Origin: Buddleja alternifolia
Taxonomy: Eukaryota > Streptophyta > Magnoliopsida > Lamiales > Scrophulariaceae
Direction of reading: 5' to 3'
Assembly: GCA_019426215.1 (NCBI GenBank)
Contig: CM033402.1
Coordinates: 36,444,657-36,508,656, forward strand
Length of the DNA stretch: 64,000 nt
Shown: positions 22,888 to 34,833 of the stretch, one piece after another
Numbering within the stretch: the stretch's first letter is position 1
Layout: each line of letters begins with the position of its first letter
Notes under the pieces: generated by a model
What the model was told of the DNA's origin: nothing
Seen by the model: only the letters and a program-made list of their open reading frames with translations
Database searches by the model: none
Position numbers and translations under genes: made by a program

Positions 22888-25800
22888 TGTTAGGAAATTT
22901 CTTGTTAGATGTTTTGATGATGAAAATTAGGTTAGACCCCAAAATATGTAAGTTTGATTTTATTAGAAATCATGTATAAGCTTTGAGCGTTAGATTTGTA
23001 ATAGGCTTTATTTATTTTCATTTTAGTCTGTTAGGCTAAGTAGTCTTAGACTGAGCGTCTGATAAATTCTGAGTGAGCTTATCAATAGTTATGTTTGAAG
23101 ACTCAAGCGTCTGAAGTCTGAATGAAGATGAAGATTTCAAGCGTCCAAGCGTCAAGCTATATCAAGCGATTGATTTAAGGACAGAAGAGATTTAGATTGA
23201 ATGAGCGTCTATTAAAAACAAGATTTCACCCGAATTTATTTCTAAGTTCAGAAAGAGTTTAATGCGAATATTCTCAGTTCATTAATTGCCAATGGGCATT
23301 TAATTCAAATGCATTAAATGCTGATAAGAGCATATCTGTTGGTCCCAAGTGGCATACGAAAGGGTCTAGAAGGGGGGGTTGAATAGACCCTGAAGTCTTT
23401 TTCGACTTCAAAAATTTCGTACCAAAAGATTTTTGGACGCTTGAAAAGATAGACGCTTGAAGTGTCTAACGCTTGACTTAAGCGTTCACTTAAAATATTA
23501 GCGCTTTGGCGAAGCGTCTGATGAAGACCATTTTTATAAAGTTAACTTAGATTTCAAGATTTGAATACTTTGACCAAGTAGGCTAAGCGTTCATTTCTTT
23601 AATCAGTGTTAGCACAGCAGAATGATTTTTGGAGTCTTCTCTTTGAAAGCTTTAGCGTCACAAGAGGTTTCTTAGTTGCTTAAATTTTGATTGTGTTTTA
23701 CTTAATCAATTTATACAATGATATGATAGATGAAAGAATTGACTGAAAAGTAAATGACACAATATTTGTAAGGTTCGTTGGGTGGTGTAATCCCAACTAT
23801 GTCCTTCTTCTCCTCGAACACTTGGAGGCAATCCACTAAAATGATTCTCAAAGAATCACACAGAATCTTCTACAAATTAGGGAGAGATGGATGTCGATGA
23901 CTTGAGCTCCTTGATCACACAGATTTCTGCTCCAAATCACTTCAATCCCCTTGCTTCTTTCAACCAGAAATATGGCAAGTATCCAACTTCGACTTCACAC
24001 AGATCGCGAGGCTTGGATAGAGGTTTTTCTAAAAGGGTTTGTTTGATTTTGATGAAGTTCAAACAACTGGAATATCTCAGTAGTAGAGTAGTTTCTTCAA
24101 AAAGAATGTTTGAGATATTGGGTTGATTGTCTCAAGATTTGATGAGCAGAGAGAATATTTTCTTGAGTATTCTGGCTTTTCTGAGAATTTAAGGAATGAG
24201 ACTTCAATGCAACAACAATTTTGCTTGATAATAATTCTCTGTTTGGCTTGTTGTTGAAGTTTTATTTATAGGCATTCTTGGAGAAAGTGTCTGTTTGACA
24301 CATGCAAGGGCGCGTGTCTCTCACTTTCGCGAGTGAACAACTTTTGTCCTTTTTCCTGAAAATCTGGTGCACAAAAGTTGGTGCTGCAGTCTTTGAATTG
24401 TTGACAGTCCAATAGGGTGGCTTTTCCGTACGTCTGAAAGTGCTTATCACATTTAATGCTCTTATCAGCATTTAATGCAATTTGAATTAAATGCCCGTTG
24501 GCATTTAATGCACTGAGAAAATTTGCATTAAACTCCTTTCGATCTGACGCTTCAGGAGAATGTTTGTCATTTGATAGACGCTTCATTCATGAACTGAAAA
24601 TTCAATTTAATCTGGAGGACTATTTAATGTTTAGACGCTTGGAAAAAGTCTTCAGACTTTATTTAGAAGTGTAGACGCTTGAGACTTCAGTCTTCATTAC
24701 TTGACACCTCACTCAGAACATGTCAGGCGCTTAGAGTGAACTTCTTCAAACTTCATTCACTATTGATTTCTTGGACGCTTGGAGTCTTCAGATTTCGCAG
24801 TCTTGATAAGCTCACTCAGAAAGTATCAAACGCTTTAATCTAACCGACTTCTTGATCTAAGAATGTCAAAAGTAAAAGATAAAATAAAGCCTATACATTT
24901 CTAATGTTCAAATGCTTATACAATGTATCTATGAAATTTAAGCGTACATAACTTTGGGGTCTAACAAGATTCCTAATTGTCATCATCAAAACATCTAACA
25001 TGAAATTCCTAACAATATCAACATTTAATGTGATAAGCACTCCAGGACGTACAGAGAAGCCACCCTATTGGACTGTCAACTATTCAGAGACTGCAGCACC
25101 AACTTTTGTGCATCAGATTTTCAGGAAAAAGGACAAAAGCTGTTCACTCGCGGAAGTGAGAGACACGCGCCTGTGCATGTGTCAAATGGACACTTTTTCC
25201 AAGAATGCCTATAAATAGGACTTCAACAAGACAAATTAACCATCGTATTACAAGCCAAATTGTTGTTGCATTGAAGTCTCAAGTACACAAACTCTCAGAA
25301 AAACCAAAATATTCAAGCAAACATTCTCTTTGCCTTTCTTCAATTCCTGAGACAGTCAACCAATATCTCAAACATTCTTTTCGAAAAAACCTACGTTACT
25401 ATTGATATATTCTGAGTTGTTTGAACTTTTCCAAAATCAAACAAACCATTATAAAAACCCCATCCAAGCCTCGCAATCTGTGTGAAGTCAAAGTTGGATA
25501 CTTGCACTATTTCTGGGTGAAAGAAACAAGGGGATAGAAGTGTCTAGGAGCTGAAATTTGTGTGACCAAGGAGCTCAAGTCATCAATATCCATCTATCCC
25601 TAATTTGTAGAAGATTTTATGTGATTTTTTGAGAATCATTTTAGTGGATTGCCTCCGAGGGTTCGAGAAGAAGAAGGACGTAGTTGGGATTACACCACCC
25701 AACAAACCTTACAAATATTGTGTTCTTTACTTGACAGTCAATTTTATTACTATCATATCATTGCATAAATCAGTTAAGTAAACATAATCAAACGATAAGT

Positions 25801-26099
25801 AACAAAGATACATCTTGTGATGCTAAAACTTTCAAAGAGAAGACTTTAAAATCATTCTTCTGTGCTAACCCTGATTAAAGAACTGAACGCTTAAACCTAC
25901 TCGGTTATAGTATTCAAATCTTGAGTCTAAGTTAATCTTTTCAAAACAGTCTTCAAGTAGACGCTCAGCCAAGCGCCTACATTTTCAAGCGTCCAAACCA
26001 ATTTTAATACGAAACTTTATGAAGTCGAAAAAGACTTCAGGGTCTATTCAAATCCCCCCCACCCCTCTAGACCCTTTCGTATGCCACTTGGGACCATCA
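22888..26099 (+). repeat. SireB 5' LTR, interrupted by an inverted solo LTR of its own family
   Basis: It starts TGTTAGGAAATTTC and ends CACTTGGGACCATCA. Native segments are 22,888-23,336 and 25,020-26,099. The native sequence repeatedly carries AAGCGTC-type motifs, and the end segment (aagtcgaaaaagacttc...) forms a perfect hairpin. The frames within it (25,000-25,405) also occur in the 3' LTR and are not genes. Confidence 0.9.
23337..25014 (-). mobile_element. Solo LTR (1678 bp), same family as SireB, inverted inside its 5' LTR
   Basis: The plus-strand ends are TGTTGGTCCCAAG and ...AAATTCCTAACA. The target duplication ATATC is at 23,332-23,336 and 25,015-25,019. It is the reverse complement of the SireA/SireB LTR type. 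No internal sequence is attached. It lengthens the 5' LTR by 1683 bp. Confidence 0.92.
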
Positions 26100-26101
26100 A
26101 A

Positions 26102-26113
26102 TGGTATCAGAGC
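26102..26113 (+). other. Primer-binding site of SireB
   Basis: TGGTATCAGAGC lies two bases after the 5' LTR end, as in SireA. It is complementary to initiator tRNA-Met. Confidence 0.92.
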
Positions 26114-26196
26114 GGTTAAAGTTGAAATTTTAAAATTTCCAAGCATAACAGCTTGTTTAGATCCTTTTTCAAAAACTAGTTGCTTTAAAATTTTCC

Positions 26197-27645
26197 ATGG
26201 CATTTGCTAAAGTTCCTAAACTGACTGAGTCAAACTATGACACATGGAAAGGCAAAGCATTTAAATATCTTTGTTCATGTGATGATGACATGTGCGATAT
26301 TATTTCAGATGGACTTATTCATAAATACAAAAATAACACTAGAACACCAGGAGCCACAGAAGAAACTCCGGATGGCTATGTGGAAAAGCCAAAGCAAGAA
26401 TGGTCTCCAAATGAGCGTCGAAGAGCAAATTCGGACAATGTTGGTCGTAACGCTCTATATATGGCTATTGGTGATAATGACAACTTATTCAACAAGATCA
26501 AGTCGTGTAATACTACCAAGAAAATATGGGATAAGTTGGGTACGATTTGTGGTGGTTCAGCATAGATTAAAGAGAACAAGCTTTCTATTGCCAAGGAAAA
26601 GTTTAACGGCTTTGAGATGTTGCCCAATGAGACTGTAGAGCAATTGGACATAAGATTTACAGCTCTTGTTACAGAGTTAACATCATTGGGTATGAATTTA
26701 CAGAACATAGAAATGGTGGTTAAGATTTTCAGAAGTCTACCTAGTAGATTTTTTATGAAGACAACGCAACGAGAGAATTGAACATGTTGGATCTTCTAAG
26801 TCCAGAAGATGCCTTTTCAGAGCTCAAAGCATTTGAGTTTGAGTTCAATTCAGTCAGTGATGTCATGAGCAGTCCGGTGATTAAGTCCGGAGCGCTTATA
26901 GCATCAATCAAGGGCAACTCGGGTAACAAGGGAAAGGTTTCGAATATCAGTGAGGATGAGGAACTAGCGCTTCTGAATAGATTCAGAAAGTTCTTAAGAT
27001 ATGAAAAGAAAGGAAATAGTCCTTAGCATCAAGGACAAAGTTCATATCAAGCGCTTGACCCAGTACAACAACAGTATCAAGCGCCTCAATATTCTGTACC
27101 TTCTCCTTCTGCACCGATTTAGTATCAAGCGTCTACTCAACAGAATCTCTCAGCTCGTGGTCACAAAACCACACACTGCAAGGTTAACAAATGAGCAAAA
27201 GATGAAAACTAATCGTTCTTATAATTGCAGGAAACCAGGGCACTACCAGGTAAATTGCCCTTATCCAACTGTATCCAAGCCCTCAAGGCAGGATTACGTG
27301 GATAGAAACCAATTCAGGAGCAACCTTCGTCAACAAGGTTTGCTAGCAAAATCAGAACTCGCGTCCGCACCTGAAGATTTGGTGTCTTCAGAGGAGAGCA
27401 GTGATGATGATGAGCCAGTGGATGACTCAGCGCATATTTGTCTCATGGCCAGAGATGGTGAAGTGTCCCCTGAGGTAAACACTGAGATATCTTACCCTCT
27501 CTCTTATGAAGAATTACTTGACAAAGTCAAAGAATGTTATAATGATTTTCAAGATGCCGCCAAGACATATCAAAATCACTTCGATATCATTTCATCGCTC
27601 AAAAGTGATAATGTGACGCTCAAGGCAGAGTTGCAAGTTCAGTAA
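26197..27645 (+). pseudogene. SireB gag
   Basis: It starts at ATG 26,197 (MAFAKVPKLTESNYDTWKGK). The UBN2-type capsid runs to an in-frame TAG at 26,563 (SireA has CAA here) and beyond. A frame change occurs at about 26,770, then 26,778-27,026 (DLLSPEDAFSELKAFEF), another shift, and 27,181-27,645. The zinc knuckle reads SYNCRKPGHYQVNC; the first Cys is Ser. It ends at TAA 27,643, where SireA still has CAA. The acidic region VSSEESSDDDEPVDDSAHIC follows the knuckle. Confidence 0.8.
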
Positions 27646-28450
27646 CAATGCATTGAGAAGAACAAATCACTTGAGAGTGATGTAATCAATCTGAAAAGTG
27701 ATCTTGATATAATAGTCAAGAGAGAAGCTGAGCTGATTGCGAAACTTGCTAAATCAGAGCAGCTCGTCTCATCATTGTTTAAAGCATCAAGAAAGCTAGA
27801 CAATGTGACTGAAGTAACAAGGATATTTGGTGAAAGGACTGGTTTAGGATGCAATAATTCAGTAAACAACCAAACAAATCTAATGTTATGGCGAACAACA
27901 AAGGAAAGGGCATTTTCTTTGTTGAGAAAGGTTAAAAAAGTCAAACACATGTTGAACCAAGCGACAATGGTATGAGGCCAACTGAGAAAGCCAAAGCTAA
28001 CTCAAGCAAGGGAAAGGCGAAAGCAAATAATTCACAAAGAAAGGTTCATCCAAACGCTCAAAAGGCTAAGGGCAAACCTAACCACTGTGAATCAAGCGCT
28101 AAGCGTCCAGCACCAAAAGTGCACCCGAAGCCAGTGCCAATGAAATACTAGCGTCAATGTCCACAACGGTCTAGATCATATTATCGTTACTATGATGATT
28201 ATAATTATGACTATGATTATGATTACTATTATAATCGAGGATATTATTATACACCCAAAAAGCACACACAGCACAATGTGAACAAAAAGCACACACAACA
28301 CAATGTGAAACCCAAGAAGGCTAATCCTCCTGCAATGAAGATTAAGCAAATATGGTTTTCTAAAGTTCTAGTTCAAATTAACAGTGCTACTAATGTTAAA
28401 GGACCCAAGCAACAATGGGTACCTAAACAGAAATAGAACTTCCCTTTTGA
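27646..28450 (+). pseudogene. SireB gag-pol linker (coiled coil, basic, Tyr/Asp-rich)
   Basis: It encodes a leucine/lysine-rich coiled-coil part (to about 27,975), a Lys/Asn-rich part and a Tyr/Asp-rich repeat (about 28,170-28,250, mostly 'tatgat/tattat' codons). A short direct duplication (aaaagcacacacarcacaatgtga) lies at 28,258-28,310. It leads into the protease and is colinear with SireA. Several frameshifts are present. Confidence 0.55.
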
Positions 28451-28759
28451 TTGCAGGTACCGAGAGCTAGAGCCGATACATTTGTTTGGTACATCGATAG
28501 TGCGTCGTCAAGGCACATGACAGACTCCAAGGATCTTTTGATCAACTATCGAGCTGCCAATGGTCCTCAGGTTGTATTTGGTGACAACTCCAAAGGTAAA
28601 ACTAAAGGTATAGGTACTGTACATAGGGGGAACATCATGATAAATGATGTTTATTATGTTGAGGGTCTTAAGCATAATTTATTAAGCATAAGTCCATTTT
28701 GTGATAAAGGCTTTGAAGTCAAATTCTCAAGCGACTGTTGCTATATAAATGACGCTTAG
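28451..28759 (+). pseudogene. SireB aspartic protease
   Basis: The open frame reads FVWYIDSASSRHMTDSKDLL. Copia retropepsins have DSG(C/S)SRHMTG at this point, and SireA has DSGSSRHMTG. The active-site Gly is Ala in SireB (GCG versus GGG), which should abolish catalysis. The domain then continues normally (GDNSKGKTKGIGTV, VYYVEGLKHNLLSISPFCDKG). It ends in a stop at 28,757 where the parent polyprotein would go on to the pre-integrase region. Confidence 0.8.
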
Positions 28760-29570
28760 ACTAAATCTACTAAGTTTAAAAGGTAAAAGAACAAACAATG
28801 TGTATCTAGTAGATTGGGGTTCAACAATTGATAACAACCCAACATGCTTTGTTGCTAAGAGTCAAAATGAATCTAAAACGGTTTGGTTATGGCATAGAAA
28901 AATGAATCACCTCAACTTTAAGACAATCTCTCAGCTTATAACGCTAAATCTTGAGGGGGATTACCTAAAGGACCATTTCATAAGGATCGCCTTTGTGGCG
29001 CTTGTCAAATGGGAAAACAAGTTAAATCATCTTTCAAGAGAAAGCCTCATCTATCTACCTCTAGGATACTTGAACTACTTCACATGGATCTGTTTGGACA
29101 TGTTCAAATGATCAGTGTGAGCGATAAAAAGTATGCTTTGGTGATAGTAAATGATTTATCTCAATTTACTTGGGTGGAATTTCTTTCATCCAAAGATGAG
29201 ACATGTGATAAGTTAACAACGCTTATTCGGAAACTTCAAACATTGAAAAATTTTAAGATTGCAAGAATAAGGAGCAATCACGGTACTGAGTTTACTAACA
29301 AGGTTGTTGAGAAATTTTGTGCAGAGAATGAAATACATCATGAGTATTCAGCTCCCAGAACTCCCCAACAGAATGGTGTTGCTGAGCGCCGGAACAGAAC
29401 GCTCAAGGAAGCCGCTAGGACGATGTTAGCAGAGTCCAAGCTTGCTTCTAGGTTTTAGGTTGAAGCGATCAACACTGCCTGTTACACTCAAAACCATTGC
29501 ATGATCAACAAACATCATGGAAAAACTCCATATGAACTATGGAAGGGACGTAAGTTGGTTCAAAATGCTT
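28749..29570 (+). pseudogene. SireB GAG-pre-integrase and integrase
   Basis: WLWHRKMNHLNFKTISQLI is followed by a frameshift, then the integrase core 29,009-29,458: LLHMDLFGHVQ (Asp 1), IRSNHGTEFTN and RTPQQNGVAERRNR (Glu). The second catalytic Asp, present in SireA as RSDRGTEF, is Asn here. A TAG at 29,456-29,458 replaces a TGG Trp codon seen in SireA. The C-terminal part (CMINKHHGKTPYELWKGRK) follows to about 29,560. Confidence 0.85.
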
Positions 29571-29616
29571 TATTAATAATAATGGATCCCAAAGCCTAAA
29601 GACATTTGATCCTAAA

Positions 29617-29928
29617 GTGGATAGGGGAATCTTTTTAGGCTATGCCAAGAATGGAAAGAATTTTCACATCATAAATAAGATCAAATCGAAGGTTGAGGAA
29701 TCTATTCATGTTGTTTTGAATGATGCTAACCAAGAACCAAGTAAGGTTAATATGAATGATATAGGAGTTGAAGATCTATGTCATCAAGCATCTAAGGTTA
29801 ACATTGATGATGATAGTGACGACGATGATGAGATCTTAGTGCCCCCTCCTAAGATTACTCGTGATGTTATTTCGGATAACAATGTAAGATATGTTGATGA
29901 TCATGAAGAGAGTGATCATCAAGAGTAA
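29617..29928 (+). pseudogene. SireB integrase-RT acidic linker
   Basis: The open frame contains RGIFLGYAKNGKNFHIINK, the end of the integrase C-terminal domain. An Asp/Glu-rich linker follows (VNIDDDSDDDDEILVP) and ends at a TAA at 29,926. The corresponding SireA sequence carries CAA-type codons here (…HQEQIGT). Confidence 0.7.
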
Positions 29929-29973
29929 GGTAGAATTTGTGAACTTGAAGCGCCTATTCAAGAGGATAGTCAA

Positions 29974-30925
29974 GTGCCTGAGCAAGTGAACCAAGCGCCT
30001 GTTCAACCTCTTAACCCATTCCAACCAGATAGACTATGGCTGCGTGATCATCCACTAGAGCAGATTATTGGAGATGTTGGAGCGTCTGTTAGAACTAGGG
30101 CCGCTACATTCAATGAGGGCATGTTCGCAAGCTTTCTATCTCAGATAAAACCTAAGAAAGTGGACGAATCGTTAAGTGATCCTAGTTGGATTGAAGCCAT
30201 GCAAGAAGAGCTTAATCAGTTTGAGCGTAGTAAGGTTTGGACGCTAGTACCAAGGCTAACTCACCAAGGAGTTATTGGGACTAGATGGGTTTATAGAAAC
30301 AAGATGGATGAGAATCGCATTGTGATAAGGAACAAAGCCAGACTTGTTGCTCAAGGATATTTCTAAGAAGAGGGTATTGGTTTTGATGAGACATATACAC
30401 ATGTCGCCCGTCTTGAAGCAATTCACATGTTTCTAGTGTATGCAGCGTTCAACAAGTTTACGGTGTATCAGATGGACGTAAAAAGTGCTTTCCTGAATGG
30501 TAAACTCCAAGAAAAAGTTTATGTGGAGCAACCATCAGGATTCATGAATAGACATGGTAAGGGTATGGTTTACAAGCTAGATAAAACACTTTATGGGCTT
30601 AAGCAAGCACCCCGAGCATGGTATGGCACTCTCTCTATTTTCCTTATTGGTAAAGGCTTTTCAAAAAGTGGCGTTGATACAACGTTATTTAAAATTACCA
30701 ATGACGAAGTTATTCTCTTAGTCCAGATTTATGTTGATGATATTATATTTGGTTTTACTAACAAGCATCTGTGTGAGAAATTTTCGAAAATGACGTAACA
30801 ACAATTTGAAATGAGCATGATGGGTAAATTAACCTTCTTCTTATATTACAAGTTAAACAACTCACTAATGGCATATTTATTAACCAAACTAAATATACAC
30901 GTGATATGATTAAAAAATTGGTATG
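29974..30925 (+). pseudogene. SireB reverse transcriptase
   Basis: 29,974-30,366 reads the RVT_2 N-terminus (LSDPSWIEAMQEELNQFERS, GTRWVYRNKMDEN, NKARLVAQGYF) up to a TAA where SireA has CAA. 30,427-30,798 reads YQMDVKSAFLNGKLQEKVYV, LYGLKQAPRAWY and QIYVDDIIFG with the catalytic YVDD intact. A further stop and small deletions follow (30,796-30,925). Confidence 0.85.
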
Positions 30926-31609
30926 GAAAATGCATCATCTTCAAAGATTCCAATGAGCCAAACGCTTAAGTTAGATAAAGATGAAAGTGGGAAGAAGGTT
31001 GATATCACTAATTATAGAGGTATCATTGGATCACTTCTTTATCTTACTACTAGTAGACCTGATATTATGTTTTCGGTATGCATGTGTCCACGCTTTCAAG
31101 TTGATCCTAAAAAGTCACACTTAATTGTTGCCAAGAAGATCCTTAAATACCTAAAAGGTACTCAAAATGTAGGCTTATGGTATCCAAGGGACTCTCCTTT
31201 TGAACTAATTGGTTACTCAGATGCAGATTTTGCAGGTTGCAAAATAGATCGTAAGAGTACTAGTGGTACATGTCAATTTCTAGGTGCTAGGTTAGCTTTA
31301 TGGCATACTAAGAAACAACAATCGATAGTTACCTCTACAGCTGAAGCCGAGTATGTGGCTGCAGGAACTTGTTTTGCACAAGTGTTATGGATGAGACAAC
31401 AACTTAGAGATTATGGAATAATCCTAGGTCCAACCCCCATTCATTGTGATAACCAAAGAGCCCTACCTGTTTTTCATTCCATAACCAAACATATTGACAT
31501 TAGATACCATTTTCTTCGTGACCATGTTCAAAAGAAAGATATCTCTATGCACTTTATTGGTACTGACAAACAATTGGCAAATATCTTCACCAAAGCTCTC
31601 AACGAATAA
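30923..31609 (+). pseudogene. SireB RNase H
   Basis: An open frame of 228 codons covers the RT thumb and connection plus RNase H: SRPDIMFSVCMCPRFQ, GYSDADFAGCKIDRKSTSGT (first Asp), TSTAEAEYVAA (Glu), HCDNQRALPV (Asp) and TDKQLANIFTKAL (final Asp region). The catalytic residues are retained. It is the longest uninterrupted piece of pol and ends at a normal stop near the expected end of the polyprotein. Confidence 0.88.
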
Positions 31610-32480
31610 CGCTTTCTCACTTTAAGAAGTGAACTAGGTATGATTGATTTAAACGCTTAATCATTATGCATCATATTTTAATTAGACATATAATTTAGGA
31701 GGAATCCACTTTATTTTTGTCTAAAAGATTTTTGAAAAGTGTTATAAGTTATCAAATTTAGGGGGAACCTTAAAATTGTACTTGAACATATTTGTAAGCG
31801 TCAGTGATCAAAACTATTTTCATATGCATAGATCATCAACGCTTATCATTATTTTAGCATGATATGTTGGATGCTCAAACATAAAGGAATCTAATTTCAA
31901 GCGTCCACATAAATCTTACAAGTGGTATATGTTAAGCGTTGAACATATTCCCTTCAACACTTAATATAAATTTTTATAAAATTCATGCATAATCTTTTAA
32001 GTAACTAGTGACGTGATGGATAGACTCAAAGATTCATTTTGATCTTTATCCGCACGCTTCAATCACATCAAACTGGCCGGTAAATTAAAAACTATTCAAA
32101 ACGACAGTTCAGAGTTAGTGCGTGTTTGTGTACGTGTCAGTGTACCATTAAACGCGTGCATCACACTCTGAAAATGCTAAACTTTTTAAATTTCACTCGG
32201 ACGTCAAAGTTTTATATATGGGAGTTACCAAATGTAACTTCCCTCTCTTACCAAACACTCGCGTCTGTAGTTAAAAACATTTATGGCTAAGATTTAATAG
32301 CTTTACACGTGTCAAAATCCTACTGAGAAGAGAGAACACAAGTTTCAAAATTTTAATTGTCATTTAAAACAATTTTTTGTAGAAAAATTATTCACTTTTA
32401 CTCAAGCTATCTACAAAATTACTCTTTCTCTCTATCTCTTTCAAAACAAATCTCAGTTCATCTCTTTCAAAAACACTCAA
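31610..32480 (+). other. SireB spacer between pol and the third ORF, with internal polypurine tract
   Basis: There is no coding signal. An AATTTAGGGGGAA tract at about 31,756-31,767 resembles the terminal PPT. Repeated PPT-like motifs in this zone are a known Sirevirus trait. Pyrimidine-rich sequence (32,400-32,470) directly precedes the third-ORF ATG. Confidence 0.5.
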
Positions 32481-34585
32481 ATGTCACCCAAGAAATCAGT
32501 GAGCACTGTTGAAGACACCATCAAGGTAACTGAAGGCATTGTGGTGGACTGGAAATTTCTGTATGAACAGAATCAGATCAACATGACGGATATGATGGAC
32601 TCTGTGGCCAAGGATGGGTTTCAGACGTTCTTGATGAAGTATTCATATCTGTTTGCCCCTGAAGTAGACACTTTCTGGAAGACTGCTAAACTCGCAGAGG
32701 AAAATACGTCTATCTCTTGCCTCTTCTCTTTGTCTAAGAAGGAGTCTCCGAAAGAATTTGTCCTTTCTGCTGCTACATTGCCGAAAACTTCAATATACTA
32801 AATGAAGGTGAGGCATTGGACTATGTTACTCAAGAACAAATCCAGGCATGGTCAAGGATGCGTGCAGAAGATAATGTCACATACAAATCGTACTTCGAGA
32901 AGAAAGATTTAGTGTCAAAGTATAGATTGATGGCTGATTTCTGCAGCAAGATTGTTGAATACAGGGTGGGTACCTTCGATAAGGTCAACCCGATGCAGTT
33001 TCAGATGATGACCGCCATACTTCTCAACATTAAGATTAACTGGAGCGGGTATGTGTTCGAAAGATTTAGGGACTGTTTGAGCTCCACAAACAAACCCTAT
33101 GGAATTATTCTGAGTGATCTCTTGTATAGAGCCAAGTGTGTTCACTCGTCGGGGCTTCCTTTGTCCAAGGTCAAGCTGCTAGGGAAGAGAATTCTGACTA
33201 ATAATCTTCTTCACCCTCCCCGAATTGGTGGTGCTGCGAGACCACTATCTAAGCGTCTAGTGGTACATGAAGCGTCTGATGAGGAAGCTGAGCGTCCTGC
33301 TCCCGTTGAAGCCGTGAAACGTCCGACTGTACAGAAGAAAAGGGCTCCTCGTAAGCCCAAGGTTTCTGCTGTTGAGTCTCTTCCTATGGCCGCAGAAAAT
33401 GATGAGGATAAGGAAAACAAGATTCCTTTAATCAAGCGGAGAAAGTTGGAAGGCATTATTAAGAAAATCGATTTTGAAGAACCAGTTGTTGCTCCTCCAG
33501 CCCAAACGCTTAAGCTTGTTGAAGGAGTCAATGTCAAGAAGATTTTCAAGCGTTCCAGGATAGGCAAGCATAAACCTGCCCCTACTCTTGAAGAGCATGA
33601 GATTGTTGAGTCAAGAGCTCAAGAAGCTGTTGTGATTGAGACAAGTTCTCAAGCTATTATTCCAGCTGCTGCTGAAGCACCCGTCGATGTCCATCTGGTT
33701 GTTGACATGGAAGGGTCCTACTGATCAGGGTCAAGCTTTCGATCCACTTTTGAAATTAGTTTTGGAGAAAGTGAATGATCATGCCACTCAAAATGTTGAA
33801 GCCCTCCATTGGATCAAAACTGATTTGGCCAAGATTGAATCTCAGAATATAAGCGCCCAAATTGCTCATATGCGCGGTGCAGCTCAAGTGGCAGTTGCTG
33901 ATTGCCGAAAGGAATTTCAAGTAACGAATGATACTACAAGGGCAAATCAACTGGCCATAAAAGAACACTTTGACAAACGCATCGACACTTTAGAGGCTTC
34001 AATGGCTCAGATTGCTACTCAAGTCAGCCTATTAACAGAACACTTCATGAAGGCTCATGATAGCAATAAGGAGGAAGATAAAGGGAAAGGGGACAAGAGG
34101 AAAGAGTCAAGTTCAAGAGCTCCTACTCCGCCGCCTAACGTCAAGTTACTGCCCCTCCTCCTCCTTCACTTTCTTTTGAGCAAAGATACCCCTCATGGGT
34201 AGCTGCTGCTGGAGCGCCAGGTAGAACCTCAGGGTTTCCTCCGATAGCACGTTATGCTCATCTGCCTGTGCCGTCTCAAGCAAGACTTGAACAATTCGAC
34301 ATACCCATTGAACGAGCGCCTCTTCCAGAGCCTACTGATCCAAAGATCATAGCTAAAGAGAAGAAGAAATCAGAGTTCAATCAAGTGTTCAGGATATGTC
34401 TAAGGCACATTGGCATCGACCTATCCGAATGGAATAAGCGTTACAGAGCTTATCAGGATAGACAAACTCATAAAGAACAAATCATAGACAAAGATCATGC
34501 AGCAATGATTTCGCTTGAGGAACAACTGTCTGAAGCGATCAAGGCCGAAATGATTAGCAGATACACTGCTAAATCAAACGATTAA
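32481..34585 (+). pseudogene. SireB third ORF, in the env-like position (function unknown)
   Basis: One protein of about 700 codons is spread over four frames: 32,481-32,801, 32,816-33,724, about 33,700-34,140 and 34,140-34,585. Single-base shifts separate them near 32,783, 33,710 and 34,140. The N-terminal globular part includes FCSKIVEYRVGTFDKVNPMQ and resembles plant 'transposon protein' ORFs. A Pro/Ala/Lys-rich middle follows, then a coiled coil (NVEALHWIKTDLAKIESQN) and a helical C-terminus. I see no signal peptide or transmembrane segment, so calling it envelope is positional only. A relic homologue lies at 12,722-14,040. Confidence 0.7.
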
Positions 34586-34819
34586 GAGTTGTTGCTTTGC
34601 ATTATCTATATTCTTGTCTCTTTATTGTTTATTGTTTTTATTTAGTTGTAAAATATTTGTAATCACCTTGATATATTAATGAAGTGCATTTTTCAGCTAA
34701 AACATCTCGTTGAGGCTTAACTAACCTTAACTAACTTTATCTAACATTTATTCAAAGCTAACTTTTACTTTTAGCTGTCTAACTCTTGAACTATAAAAGA
34801 GTTAAGTATTGTCATCATC

Positions 34820-34832
34820 AAAAAGGGGGAAA
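34820..34832 (+). other. Polypurine tract of SireB
   Basis: AAAAAGGGGGAAA lies immediately before the 3' LTR start at 34,834. It is the plus-strand primer site. Confidence 0.85.
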
Positions 34833-34833
34833 T

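Noticed and set aside
33211..33567. 118-codon minus-strand frame
   Set aside because: It is antisense to the third ORF of SireB, whose plus-strand reading is supported by a homologous relic.
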